Source: Candidatus Saccharimonadota bacterium (GTDB taxonomy: Bacteria; Patescibacteriota; Saccharimonadia; Saccharimonadales; Saccharimonadaceae). From it: a stretch of 64,000 nt of DNA. Location of the stretch: assembly GCA_009992235.1 (NCBI GenBank), contig JAACVZ010000002.1, forward strand, positions 85,617 through 149,616, read 5' to 3'. The position numbers and the translations under genes are program-made. The notes below the pieces were generated by a model. That model was not told the DNA's origin and made no database searches. It was given only the letters and a program-made list of their open reading frames with translations. Shown in pieces: positions 43,916 to 53,234 of the stretch; position 1 is the first letter of the stretch, and the number at the start of each line of letters is the position of its first letter.

Positions 43916-45443
43916 CGCGATATTTCGTTGCTTTATATACCGTGCTATCGGTAATATTGCTGTAAGCTCCTACCGTCTTCAACTCGATCCAACCATCACC
44001 ATAAGGCGGAACCTGTTCTTCGTTCGTATTGCCAATGTACCAAATAATCGGGTTCTCTTCAGTGAATGCTTTGAAATCCGTTATTTTATGTTGGTCCCTA
44101 TCGCGCAACATTGCTAGCGACCCATATACATACTCGGTAGACTCATCGATGAAATATATGGGATGCTCATCGGTAGCATAAAAAATTGCTTCATAAAAAA
44201 CCCAAGGCGACTCTGCCACAATAGGCACCCCGTCCGGCTCTTCCTGTTGAATCATCTCCACGACTTCTCCGGTAAGAACGTGTGTATTTGAGTTCTTGTT
44301 GAAGTTACCATAGGTGTAGACGTTTACGATGCCGGCAACCATCATAGCAACGACAAGGAGAACCGGAGTAACTCGCCATATCGGACGCCATCTGCGCGTC
44401 CCAATAACAAGCACTACGGCAAAGAATATGCTCGTAACAGTAATCGATGGAACAAGGTAGCGCTCAACAAACACAGAGCTAAGTGGAGGCAGGGACAAGA
44501 CAAACAAAATAACCGGAGCGGCCCATGCTAGCGATGCGATGAGCAAATACTGCCTCTTTTCCTGAGCGTTTAGCGCCCGGTATACTCGGCGCGTCAGGAC
44601 AATAATTAGCGTGACAACAACAAGCAACGGTACCGCGAACCAGCCAAGCACTTGCCCGTGCTGAAGATAATAGAAGAAGTGAGCAAAATAGTTTGTAACA
44701 GTATCGAGTCCTACTGGGCCAATCCAAAAGCCCTGCTGAACGCTGGCGATCTGTATGACAAAGAACGGTACCCAAGGAAGAAACAGCGCCACAGCAACAA
44801 TATGTGCCAGCAGCCAGTCCTTTGTGAAGAACTTGCCCTTTGTCACTAGCTTACGCCAGACCCAATGCGCTAGCCACGCAACAGCTGTGAAATAGTGCGT
44901 CCACATGCCAAGAGATACCATGACACCGTACACCACCCACCAACCCCTCTTTCTTGTCGTAGTCGCCTTTAACAACAAGAATGTCGCAAGCAAGACGATA
45001 ACAGACGCAAGTGTGTACATGCGTGCCTCGTCGCTATAGCGAATAATTGTCGGCGATAGGATCATGAAAAGAAGAGACACCCCTGCAACTAGCCGCCCAA
45101 AAAACCTTCTAGCAAGAATATAACTCAACGCAATTGACACTGCGCCCATAGCGATGCTTAACGAGCGTAGCGCGAGTTCAGTTGTACCAAATAACATGCT
45201 CCAAGTTTTTAGAAGCCAATAATACAACGGCGGATGCACATCTTCACTGGTAAATTGAACAATCTCCCAGTAACTAAACTGCACCAAATACGCCGAAAAA
45301 GCCTCGTCGAACCAAATAGAGGCTCGGGCTACATTACCTAAGGCAATAGCTGCGAATATAGCAAGACCAATGAAAAGAATAACAGTATCGGTGCGAGGGT
45401 GTGCCTTCACGTAGGCCACTGACCGTAAGACAAATGATTTCAT
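43902..45443 (-). CDS. GT39/PMT-family membrane glycosyltransferase
   Basis: 513 residues from the ATG at 45443 (an ATG at 45452 directly abuts the -10 TATGAT and is less likely). The family signature is in the first outside loop: ASIWFDEAFSAYLVQFSYWEIVQFTSEDVHPPLYYWLLKTW, with the catalytic Asp-Glu. About 11 membrane segments follow, then a soluble C-terminal ~130 residues (VLTGEVVEMIQQEEPDG). Uses polyprenyl-phosphate sugars. It converges on the OpgC-like gene; the pair may decorate the same surface glycan. Confidence 0.88.
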   Translation of the reverse strand: MKSFVLRSVAYVKAHPRTDTVILFIGLAIFAAIALGNVARASIWFDEAFSAYLVQFSYWEIVQFTSEDVHPPLYYWLLKTWSMLFGTTELALRSLSIAMGAVSIALSYILARRFFGRLVAGVSLLFMILSPTIIRYSDEARMYTLASVIVLLATFLLLKATTTRKRGWWVVYGVMVSLGMWTHYFTAVAWLAHWVWRKLVTKGKFFTKDWLLAHIVAVALFLPWVPFFVIQIASVQQGFWIGPVGLDTVTNYFAHFFYYLQHGQVLGWFAVPLLVVVTLIIVLTRRVYRALNAQEKRQYLLIASLAWAAPVILFVLSLPPLSSVFVERYLVPSITVTSIFFAVVLVIGTRRWRPIWRVTPVLLVVAMMVAGIVNVYTYGNFNKNSNTHVLTGEVVEMIQQEEPDGVPIVAESPWVFYEAIFYATDEHPIYFIDESTEYVYGSLAMLRDRDQHKITDFKAFTEENPIIWYIGNTNEEQVPPYGDGWIELKTVGAYSNITDSTVYKATKYRVNGE

Positions 45444-45545
45444 GCTGCACATATCATACCCCGATTACTATATTCACCGCAAGCATCTGTTTTGACTCTG
45501 GAAAAGTCCCCCCAAGTATCGTATAATACCCTAGTCACCACACAT

Positions 45546-45621
45546 CGGGGTGTGGCGCAGTTGATAGCGCGCTCGGTTTGGGACCGAGAGGTCGAAGGTT
45601 TGAGCCCTTTCACCCCGACCA
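45546..45621 (+). tRNA. tRNA-Pro (TGG)
   Basis: Plus-strand cloverleaf: acceptor CGGGGTG/CACCCCG, anticodon stem CTCGG/CCGAG around TTTGGGA (anticodon TGG), T-loop TTTGAGC, discriminator A and encoded CCA. Confidence 0.95.
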
Positions 45622-45633
45622 AGAAGTATATTT

Positions 45634-45665
45634 AAAAAGACCGAAACTGTTTCGGTCTTTTTTGT
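45634..45665. terminator. Bidirectional terminator after tRNA-Pro
   Basis: GACCGAAA (45639-45646) pairs with TTTCGGTC (45650-45657), flanked by AAAAA and TTTTTT; serves tRNA-Pro on + and the membrane protein gene on -. Confidence 0.9.
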
Positions 45666-45682
45666 TTCCCAAGCAGGCACGT

Positions 45683-46477
45683 CTAAAGCTTAAGTGTCGC
45701 CCTACTTATTTTCAGGTACTGTCCGTCCTGGACCGTCAGGTATCGCTCTGTGTCGAAGTTGTCGTTCGAAACGAGTGAGTCAGATGAATCGCTTGCAGAC
45801 GTGCTGAGTCCGTAGTACCCACTTCCAATAGGGACAAGCTTGTATTCTCCCGCAGGAAGATCAACGCCGACCTTATACTTTCCGGCCGGTAGCTCTCCAT
45901 CTGAAGTGTCAACTTTTGGCGCCTCGGAAGGTGCATACGCCCGACCACTGAACTCAACATACTGACCATCCTTAACCAAGAAGATCGTACGATTCGTATA
46001 ATTATCGTTCTCGATAATACTTTCAAAAGAACCCGAAGAATCGGAAGAAATCTGTAGATAACCAGACCCTATAACGACATATTCACCGGCAGCCATGTCT
46101 GCTCCAACTTTGTACATACCGCCCTTAATTCCCGTTTGATCGGTAGTCGACTCACCACCGTACTCGTACTGCGTTGACACCTCTTCACTGACCGCATCAA
46201 TAAAGGCCATCGAGCCTACCATGCCAATGATAGCAATGCTAGTAAAGATAAGACTCGTCAATGCAGCAAGCCCACCAGTGACAATTCCGGTAATGGCAAG
46301 CCCTTTCTCGCCACCCTTCTTTAGTCCGATGATACCAAGTACCACAGCGGTAATACCTACGGCAAGTCCCCAGAATGGCGTCCAGCCAGTAAGAAAGGCA
46401 ACGATACCGACAACCATAGAAGCAATCGCCAAGCCCTTACCTGGGCCCTCCGTTTGTTTTGTTGCTGGTGTTGTCAT
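45683..46477 (-). CDS. DUF4190-type membrane protein with two extracytoplasmic repeats
   Basis: 264 residues. Residues ~17-60 are two membrane segments of DUF4190 type (AIASMVVGIVAFLTGW, VGITAVVLGIIGL) and ~66-95 a third. The soluble C-terminal half has two ~70-residue repeats: GGMYKVGADMAAGEYVVIG...NRTIFLVKDGQYVEFSGRA and AGKYKVGVDLPAGEYKLVPIG...TERYLTVQDGQYLKISRA. The repeat pattern (Y.VG.D..AGEY) is seen in many uncharacterised surface proteins. A perfect AAAGGAGAT site precedes the ATG. Function unknown. Confidence 0.75.
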   Translation of the reverse strand: MTTPATKQTEGPGKGLAIASMVVGIVAFLTGWTPFWGLAVGITAVVLGIIGLKKGGEKGLAITGIVTGGLAALTSLIFTSIAIIGMVGSMAFIDAVSEEVSTQYEYGGESTTDQTGIKGGMYKVGADMAAGEYVVIGSGYLQISSDSSGSFESIIENDNYTNRTIFLVKDGQYVEFSGRAYAPSEAPKVDTSDGELPAGKYKVGVDLPAGEYKLVPIGSGYYGLSTSASDSSDSLVSNDNFDTERYLTVQDGQYLKISRATLKL

Positions 46478-46515
46478 ACTATCTCCTTTGTACTTAAATT
46501 AACCTTATTATACCG

Positions 46516-48027
46516 CTACTTAGCGTATTCTACGGCTCGTGTTTCACGAACGACGTTAACCTTAATAGTGCCCGGATACTGCATGGTGCTCTCAATTTTG
46601 TTAGCAATATCGCGCGCCAGCTTGATTGCCGACAAGTCATCGATTGATTCCGGTCGCACAATAACCCGAACTTCACGTCCGGCACTAATGGCGTATGCCT
46701 TTTCAATTCCCTTAAAGTTCAGTGCAATATTTTCAAGGTCTCGCATGCGTTCTGCGAAGTTCTCGACTGAAATATTACGTGCGCCCGGGCGCGCTGCTGA
46801 AAGTGCGTCACATATTCGGACAATGATCGCTTCTGGGGTTGTCGCCTCAATATCATCATGGTGCGCTTCAATAGCGTGAATGATTTCTTGGCTAAGACCA
46901 TTCTTACGAGCAATTTCAGCCCCAATATGGTGGTGCTTGCCTTCAACCTTATGGGTGACCGCTTTACCGATATCGTGAAGTAGTGTTGCTGTTTTTGTAA
47001 TGCGAACATCAGCACCAATTTCTTCGGCGATAAGCCCGGCCATGTGGGCCATTTCGACGCTGTGAAGCAACACGTTCTGTCCGTAGCTGGTTCGGAACTT
47101 CAACTCGCCAAGTAGTTGAACCATTTCTTTCGGAACGCCGACCACACCAACTTCTCGAGTTGCATCTTCACCGGCACGAAGAACCTCTTTGTCTATTTCT
47201 CGTTCGGCCTTTGCGACCACCTCTTCAATACGTCCCGGGTGGATGCGTCCATCTTTCATAAGCATCTCAAGACTCAAACGGGCGACCTGTCGTCGCAGCG
47301 GATCGAAGCTTGAAAGAATCACCATACCTGGCGTGTCGTCAACCAAAATATCGACGCCAGTCGCGCGCTGAAGGGCTTGAATATTGCGCCCCTCTTTTCC
47401 GATAATTCGACCCTTCATTTCATCATCAGTCAGCTTCAGCGCTGTCACTGTTCGCTCAGCGGTCACTTCAGAGCTCATGCGCTCCATCGCTGATACAAGA
47501 ATAAACTGCGCCTGATCTTCGGCAGTTTCTTGAGCATCGATTTGTAGTTTTGAAACAAGACCAGTCAAATCTTCTTTTATATCTCGTTCGGTCATTTCAA
47601 GAAGTTTGTCGGCCGCTTCTTTTTTCTTAAGCCCGGCAATTTTCTCTAACTTCTCCTGTTGACGAGTGCGTATGTCGCGAATTTCATCTTTCAACGACTC
47701 AACCTCAACCTCTTGTGCCCGAAGGTTATCGGCTCGCTTGTCGAGCTCGTCGAGTTTCTTATCAAGTGATACTTCTCGCTCGGCAAGGCGATTTTCCGTC
47801 TTATCCCATAACTTTCGTCGCTCGGCTTCTTCTTTTTTTGTATCGTCAGCAAGTTTCATTGCCTCATCTTTTGCCTTCAAGACAATATCACTGGCTTTTG
47901 TCTTTGCGTCGGCGATTGTTTTATCAGCTGAATGCTTGCTGTTACTACGACGCTGAAGGTCGTAAGTTGCTTTTCCGCCCACACCAGCAAGTGCTCCGAT
48001 GATAACGGCGATTATTGCTTCTACCAT
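46516..48027 (-). CDS. rny: Ribonuclease Y
   Basis: 503 residues. One N-terminal membrane segment, a long coiled coil (~30-190), a KH domain (GRIIGKEGRNIQALQRATGVDILVDD) and an HD domain with HDIGK and HHHIGAE. RNase Y starts mRNA decay at the membrane in bacteria without RNase E. A good GGAAGGAAC site precedes the ATG. The upstream 160 nt (48028-48190) contain no gene that could be supported. Confidence 0.98.
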   Translation of the reverse strand: MVEAIIAVIIGALAGVGGKATYDLQRRSNSKHSADKTIADAKTKASDIVLKAKDEAMKLADDTKKEEAERRKLWDKTENRLAEREVSLDKKLDELDKRADNLRAQEVEVESLKDEIRDIRTRQQEKLEKIAGLKKKEAADKLLEMTERDIKEDLTGLVSKLQIDAQETAEDQAQFILVSAMERMSSEVTAERTVTALKLTDDEMKGRIIGKEGRNIQALQRATGVDILVDDTPGMVILSSFDPLRRQVARLSLEMLMKDGRIHPGRIEEVVAKAEREIDKEVLRAGEDATREVGVVGVPKEMVQLLGELKFRTSYGQNVLLHSVEMAHMAGLIAEEIGADVRITKTATLLHDIGKAVTHKVEGKHHHIGAEIARKNGLSQEIIHAIEAHHDDIEATTPEAIIVRICDALSAARPGARNISVENFAERMRDLENIALNFKGIEKAYAISAGREVRVIVRPESIDDLSAIKLARDIANKIESTMQYPGTIKVNVVRETRAVEYAK

Positions 48028-48190
48028 ATTGTTCCTTCCTCAGACATCGTCTCGTCAAGTGTTCATCTTAACTAGTGCGTATAATCAAAGACTGGTCTGA
48101 ATTGTTCAAAAAGTTTATCAAGAGTCCTCACTCTTCTGCGAATGAAAGACCTACGTCTATTGTAGCGCTCATAAGATATTCAGCGCAAGC

Positions 48191-48580
48191 TTATTTACGT
48201 GGCTTCGTAATATGTGCGCCTGCACCATATGCTGGCATAACCAGCTCGTCATCCTCAGAATCTCCCAAGCGACCCAATCCGTCAGTTCGCCAATCATCAC
48301 CTGTCGTACCAACAATCGGAATAGCCTGTGCGTGAGCAACGGTGTTAAGAACCGTAACTCCAATACGGAGCCCAGTGAAGCTTCCAGGCCCTTGAAAAAC
48401 AACAATGCCTGAAATGTCACTCCAGCCTGCACCAGTTTTCTCTAAGCAATTCTGTATATAGCGAAAAATGCCTGTCGAAAGCTCTCGTCCAGCCTCCCAG
48501 CTATCCTCTAGAAGTGTGCGTTCGCCGTCCACTAGCCATAGCCTGCAGGTTGGCGTCGAGGTATCCATGCAAAGAATCAT
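48191..48580 (-). CDS. tsaB: TsaB-like protein, N-terminal half only
   Basis: 129 residues against ~220-230 for TsaB. The N-terminal ASKHA-type half is recognisable: MILCMDTSTPTCRLWLVDG, VVFQGPGSFTGLRIGVTVLNTVAHAQAIPIVG. The frame then ends after a charged segment (ITKPRK), so the second half of the fold is missing. TsaB is a scaffold for TsaD/TsaE in t6A tRNA modification; dimerization with TsaD uses the N-terminal half, so it could still act. It overlaps tsaE by ATGA. No frameshifted remainder was found downstream. Confidence 0.85.
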   Translation of the reverse strand: MILCMDTSTPTCRLWLVDGERTLLEDSWEAGRELSTGIFRYIQNCLEKTGAGWSDISGIVVFQGPGSFTGLRIGVTVLNTVAHAQAIPIVGTTGDDWRTDGLGRLGDSEDDELVMPAYGAGAHITKPRK

Positions 48581-49011
48581 AATTTTTCTCCTATTTCGTC
48601 AGGGATGATAATGGTACGACCGTTATCAGATGTGGCTTCGAGCACAATTCGATAATATCCATCTGGCAACACGTCACCTACGGTGTCGGCCCATTCAATA
48701 ACCGTCACTGTCTTTATATCATGAACCGTTTCGTTAAGTTCATCTGCCATAATTCCTGGATCTTGCAAGCGATAGAAGTCATAATGCGCCAATCGAAGGT
48801 GATCCCTGGCCTCGTACACCTGACTTATCGTAAAACTTGGGCTCTGAACCGTCTCGCTCACACCAAGCCCGGCCGCTAAACCTTTTGCAAAAGTTGTTTT
48901 TCCGGCGCCAACGTCGCCAACAAGCTCAAACACTTCACCACCACGCAATGTTCGACCAATAGCCTCACCTATACTGCGGGTTGCCTGTTCGCTTGTCGCC
49001 TCAATAATCAT
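48577..49011 (-). CDS. tsaE: tRNA threonylcarbamoyladenosine biosynthesis ATPase TsaE
   Basis: 144 residues from the ATG at 49011 (TATACT ends 7 nt upstream; earlier in-frame ATGs lie inside or before the promoter). Walker A GDVGAGKTTFAKGLAAGLG, the SPSFTISQVYEA motif, HYDFYRL and VIEWAD are the TsaE signatures. TsaE hydrolyses ATP to reset the TsaBD complex in t6A synthesis. It is the first gene of the tsaE-tsaB pair; tsaD is not in the window. Confidence 0.96.
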   Translation of the reverse strand: MIIEATSEQATRSIGEAIGRTLRGGEVFELVGDVGAGKTTFAKGLAAGLGVSETVQSPSFTISQVYEARDHLRLAHYDFYRLQDPGIMADELNETVHDIKTVTVIEWADTVGDVLPDGYYRIVLEATSDNGRTIIIPDEIGEKL

Positions 49012-49080
49012 GCTCATAAGTATATCAGACACCAACATCTAGCGCTTCGGTGGTCAATGCTTTACAATAGGTCTAAGCAT

Positions 49081-50868
49081 ATGCGCATTTCCGACAACAT
49101 TTTGGAAACAGTGCTTGGGCGGGCAAATCTAGTAACTCCTGAGCAACTCTCTGCTTTAAAGAAACAAGCAGTATCTTCAAAGCGCCCTCTTCAAGACATC
49201 GTACTTGACCAAAAAGACATTACCGAAAAAGCGCTCGTACAGGCGTTCGCCGAATATTCGGGTATTCCTTTCGTTGAAGTAAATGCCCAAGCAATCCCCC
49301 CTGACGTTCTCACTCGCATCCCAGAGCGGGTAGCTAGACAGTATAACGCCGTCCTCTTTAAGATCGACGAAGAAGGTATTCACCACCTAGCGATGGAAGA
49401 TCCTGACGACGTCCAGGCGGTGAACTTCATACAAAAAGAAATTGGCACCAACTCGAAAATATATATTGCAACTCGCGACAACATCCTGGCGGCACTCGAC
49501 TACTATAGAGGAGACGTCAACAAAGAGCTGAGTGATGTTATAGACATTCAGCGCGCCGACGAACTTGAGGATCAGGACCTTTCAGGTGAAGATCAAGATA
49601 TTTCCGAAGACTCTCCAGTTGCACAAACGGTCAACCTATTGCTCGAATACGCAATTCGCTCACACGCCAGCGACGTTCACATTGAACCTCGTGAAGAATT
49701 TGTTCAGGTTCGATATCGAATTGACGGCGTTCTTAAGGAAGTAAACAGACTACCGCGCAATGTGCTCAACGCTCTTATCAGTCGCATTAAAATTCTTTCA
49801 AACCTGAAAATTGACGAGCGCCGCGTCCCGCAGGACGGTCGATTTAAGATTACAGTTGCCGGAAGACGCTATGCGCTTCGTGTCAGTACCCTGCCTGTAA
49901 GCGATGGTGAAAAAATCGCCATGCGCGTTCTCGACGAATCGAACAAAGCCGTGTCACTTAGCGAGTTGGGCTATTGGGGCAAAGCCCTCAACGATATTAC
50001 CCAGGAGATGGCCGAGCCAAATGGCATCGTACTCGTGACCGGACCGACCGGAAGCGGTAAGTCGACTAGCCTCTTTAGTATGCTCACCATTCTTAATCGC
50101 CCAGACGTGAACATCTCAACCATCGAAGACCCAGTTGAATATAAGATTCCTGGCGTCAACCAAACGCAAACTAACCCCAAAGCTGGTATGACGTTCTCGA
50201 ACGGGCTTCGCTCGCTACTCCGTCAAGACCCAAACATTATTATGGTCGGTGAGATTCGCGACACCGAAACCGCCGACCTCGCCATTCAGGCCGCCCTTAC
50301 TGGGCACATGGTCTTTAGCACCCTACACACCAACAATGCCGCAACCGCCCTACCTCGTCTTCTTGACATGGGCGTTGAACCCTTCCTGATATCAAGCACC
50401 ATCCGAGCAATCGTCGGCCAGCGTCTCGTGCGCCGACTCCACATGGAATCACGCCAAAGCTTCGCGCCAACTGAACAAGAAAAGACAGCTATTGCCCATC
50501 TGTTTGGCCTGAAAGAGGGTGGCGATTTCCGACTTGTTCACGAACTCGAGAAAAGCGCCAAAGAAGCAGGAATTGGAGGTGAAACTCCCCTTAGCACCGA
50601 CGAAAATGGAATTTTGACGTTATGGCGAGCTGACAAAACAGTTGTTGCCGACGGTGTAAGCGAAGGCTACCAAGGACGTATTGGTATCTATGAAGTGCTC
50701 AATAACTCTGAGGCTATGAAAAGGCTAATCATGTCACACGCCACCAGCGATCAAATCCAGACTCAGGCTATTCAAGAGGGGATGATGACCATGCAAATTG
50801 ACGGCCTAATCAAGGCGTTGCGCGGTGAAACAACCATCGAGGAGGTGCTGCGCGTCAGCAGAGGATAA
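49081..50868 (+). CDS. pilB: Type IV pilus assembly ATPase PilB
   Basis: 595 residues from the ATG at 49081. An N-terminal MshEN-type domain (~1-140) is followed by the GspE/PilB core: SDVHIEPREEFVQVRYRIDGVL, VPQDGRFK, Walker A GPTGSGKSTSLF, Asp box (STIEDPVEYKIPGVNQTQ), Walker B IIMVGEIRDTETADLAIQAALTGH, and the His box HTNNAATALPRL. The four-cysteine zinc motif common in PilB is missing; the corresponding stretch has no Cys. It drives pilus extension. First gene of the pil operon; pilC starts 6 nt downstream. Confidence 0.97.
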   Translation: MRISDNILETVLGRANLVTPEQLSALKKQAVSSKRPLQDIVLDQKDITEKALVQAFAEYSGIPFVEVNAQAIPPDVLTRIPERVARQYNAVLFKIDEEGIHHLAMEDPDDVQAVNFIQKEIGTNSKIYIATRDNILAALDYYRGDVNKELSDVIDIQRADELEDQDLSGEDQDISEDSPVAQTVNLLLEYAIRSHASDVHIEPREEFVQVRYRIDGVLKEVNRLPRNVLNALISRIKILSNLKIDERRVPQDGRFKITVAGRRYALRVSTLPVSDGEKIAMRVLDESNKAVSLSELGYWGKALNDITQEMAEPNGIVLVTGPTGSGKSTSLFSMLTILNRPDVNISTIEDPVEYKIPGVNQTQTNPKAGMTFSNGLRSLLRQDPNIIMVGEIRDTETADLAIQAALTGHMVFSTLHTNNAATALPRLLDMGVEPFLISSTIRAIVGQRLVRRLHMESRQSFAPTEQEKTAIAHLFGLKEGGDFRLVHELEKSAKEAGIGGETPLSTDENGILTLWRADKTVVADGVSEGYQGRIGIYEVLNNSEAMKRLIMSHATSDQIQTQAIQEGMMTMQIDGLIKALRGETTIEEVLRVSRG

Positions 50869-50874
50869 ACCGCT

Positions 50875-52104
50875 ATGCCACAATTTTCCTACACCGCCAT
50901 CGATTCCCAGAATAAAGTTGTTAAAGGTAAGACCGAGCTTGCCGATCGCGCCAGTGTTATTGCAGCACTCGCCAAGCAACAACTTCGACCAGTGAGCATT
51001 AAAAAGCTTAAAGAAAAATCTCCTGTCAGCTTCGATTTAAATAAGTACTTTAAAACAACGAAAGTAAAAGCAGACAGCCTGGTTATATTCACACGACAAC
51101 TAAGTGCTATGGTTGGCGCCGGCGTTCCTTTGTTGCGAGCCTTAACATCTCTCAACAAGTACACGAACGATAAAGCTCTAAAAGAAATTCTTGAAACTGT
51201 CGTAAAAAACGTCGAAGGCGGTATGCCTCTTGGTGAGGCCTTAAGTAAGCACCCAGAAACGTTTAACGATATATATACGAACATGGTTCGTGCCGGAGAG
51301 ACAGCTGGTATACTTGATGAAATTCTTGCTCGTCTCGCCCTGCAGCAAGAGCGTAGCTCGGAAATACGAAAAAAAGTCCGGAGCGCTATGGCGTACCCAA
51401 TGGTCCTTGTGGTCATTACAGTTCTCGCCTTTTTCGGCTTAATGCTCTTTGTCGTTCCCCAGATTGGCACCATCGTTAAAGACCTAGGCGGCCCCGACGC
51501 TGAACTACCGGCAATAACACAGTTCATGCTTGGCCTTAGCTCTTTCATGACCAGCTATTGGTATCTAGTAGCCGTTGGGCTTGTCGGTGGACTAGCCTTC
51601 CTGCTCCGCTACACTAAAACACCGAAAGGAAAGCACCGATTCGACTCTCTTCTGCTGAGCATACCGGGAGTTAGAGGCATTGTCCGCAAAATGGCCGTCG
51701 CCCGCTTTGCTCGCGTCTTCTCGTCCTTAATGGGCGCTGGCGTAGCCGTACTTCAAGCGTTAGATGTAACCTCACGAGCAGTCGGTAACTCTCTTTTTGA
51801 AGAAGCGCTAAAAAATGCTGCCCGTGAAGTAAAAAACGGTCGATCACTTGCGGCGGTTGTCGAGAAGGATGACCTTTTCCCTGGCATCGTTAGTCAAATG
51901 CTCGCCGTTGGTGAAGAAACAGGACAAACCGACACCGTCCTCCTGAAAGTTGCTGAGTTCTTTGAGGATGAAGTAGACCTGTCTATCGATAGCGTCAGTT
52001 CTATCATTGAGCCAGTTATGATTATCATCATGGGGTCGATGGTTGGACTTATCGCAGCCAGCGTGATGCTTCCAATCGCGCAGCTGTCTCAGAATATCCA
52101 GTAG
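50875..52104 (+). CDS. pilC: Type IV pilus inner-membrane platform protein PilC
   Basis: 409 residues with two T2SF domains (~75-195 and ~275-400) and three membrane segments (~175-195, ~225-245 and ~385-400). Signatures: VIFTRQLSAMVGAGVPLLRALTSL, VRAGETAGILDEIL, ARFARVFSSLMGAGVAVLQALD and MLAVGEETGQTDTVLLKVAEFFEDEVD. PilC is turned by PilB to add pilins. Six nt behind pilB. No pilT is present in the window. Confidence 0.97.
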   Translation: MPQFSYTAIDSQNKVVKGKTELADRASVIAALAKQQLRPVSIKKLKEKSPVSFDLNKYFKTTKVKADSLVIFTRQLSAMVGAGVPLLRALTSLNKYTNDKALKEILETVVKNVEGGMPLGEALSKHPETFNDIYTNMVRAGETAGILDEILARLALQQERSSEIRKKVRSAMAYPMVLVVITVLAFFGLMLFVVPQIGTIVKDLGGPDAELPAITQFMLGLSSFMTSYWYLVAVGLVGGLAFLLRYTKTPKGKHRFDSLLLSIPGVRGIVRKMAVARFARVFSSLMGAGVAVLQALDVTSRAVGNSLFEEALKNAAREVKNGRSLAAVVEKDDLFPGIVSQMLAVGEETGQTDTVLLKVAEFFEDEVDLSIDSVSSIIEPVMIIIMGSMVGLIAASVMLPIAQLSQNIQ

Positions 52105-52169
52105 CATATCGCCCCCTACAAAGTACTGCTTCGTGGTACAATATTGAGTAGAGTTACATTAGTGGGCAT

Positions 52170-53234
52170 ATGTCAAAACTTTTTTTCAAAGATACACCAA
52201 TAATCGGACTAGATATTAGCACAGCAAGTGTGAAGGCCATGTCTATTGACGAGAAAAAATGGCTTGTAAACGGATACGGCTCACTTGATCTTGACCCGCT
52301 TAAGGTAAAAGATGCCCTCGAGACTACCGACGGAGCATACCTCACCGAGAATATAAAACTGCTTCTCGCGGAAAAAATTGTCGGCACGCTTACCGGCACG
52401 CATGTCGCTCTTACGCTACCGACAGCACGAACCTATTGCCGGACATTTACGCTACCGTATTCGGCTGAAAACACTCTACGTGAAGCGGTCACTCTTGAGG
52501 CAGAACAATATATACCAATACCCTCTTCAACCTTGTATATCGACTACGCAATTATTGAGCGCGACCGGGCCCAGAAGCTCATTACCGTCCTGATGTACGC
52601 GATTCCAAGAACTATCGTTGACAATGCCGTCAAATGCATCGAAGACGCCGGTTACAAAACTATTTTTGTAGAGCCCAGTATCAGCGCTGTCACCCGCCTG
52701 CTCACGAAGACCGAAAGCGCAGACCTGCCTACAATTGTTGTTGATATTGGCCCTACTAGTACAGATATTGCGATTATAGATAAGGGTCACCTTCGGGTAA
52801 CTGGTGGTATCGCCCTCGGCGGCAACACGTTCACTCTAGATATCGCCAAGAAATTGAATATCCCCCTTGAAAATGCCCACCAGCTTAAGGTCCTTAATGG
52901 CCTCAACGCCGGGCCCAGGCAGGCGAAGTTGCGCGAAACACTATCTCCAAGCCTTGAGCGAATCCTCACTGAAGTGCGCAAGGTTATGAGATACTACTCG
53001 GAGCGTATCGACAACAAGAAGAAACTTGAACAACTGCTTGTCGTTGGAAGCGGTAGTAGCGTGCCAGGTATTGGCGAATACTTTACCGAGAACCTAGTCA
53101 TCGCCGCACGTGTCGCCAGCCCGTGGCAACGACTTGATTTTGCAAAACTCCAAGAGCCACCAAAGCAGTTCCGTCCACGCTATATAACCGTTGCTGGTAT
53201 TGCGAGTATCCCCCCGGGAAGGATGTGGAAATGA
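52170..53234 (+). CDS. pilM: Type IV pilus assembly protein PilM
   Basis: 354 residues, actin-like (ASKHA). IIGLDISTASVKAMSIDEK is phosphate-1, IVVDIGPTSTDIAIID is phosphate-2, and LVVGSGSSVPGIGEYFTENL the adenosine motif. The N-terminal Phe-rich FFKDTPIIG is typical. PilM binds the PilN cytosolic tail. A TACATT box lies 9 nt before the ATG. It overlaps pilN by ATGA. Confidence 0.96.
   Translation: MSKLFFKDTPIIGLDISTASVKAMSIDEKKWLVNGYGSLDLDPLKVKDALETTDGAYLTENIKLLLAEKIVGTLTGTHVALTLPTARTYCRTFTLPYSAENTLREAVTLEAEQYIPIPSSTLYIDYAIIERDRAQKLITVLMYAIPRTIVDNAVKCIEDAGYKTIFVEPSISAVTRLLTKTESADLPTIVVDIGPTSTDIAIIDKGHLRVTGGIALGGNTFTLDIAKKLNIPLENAHQLKVLNGLNAGPRQAKLRETLSPSLERILTEVRKVMRYYSERIDNKKKLEQLLVVGSGSSVPGIGEYFTENLVIAARVASPWQRLDFAKLQEPPKQFRPRYITVAGIASIPPGRMWK

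Noticed and set aside
50889..51548. 219-codon open frame on the - strand
   Set aside because: Antisense to pilC; Ser/Arg-rich low-information translation without any domain.
53225..53234. Recoding of TGA as glycine
   Set aside because: pilM, folD-region and other genes end at TGA with the next gene starting in the same ATGA, so TGA acts as stop.
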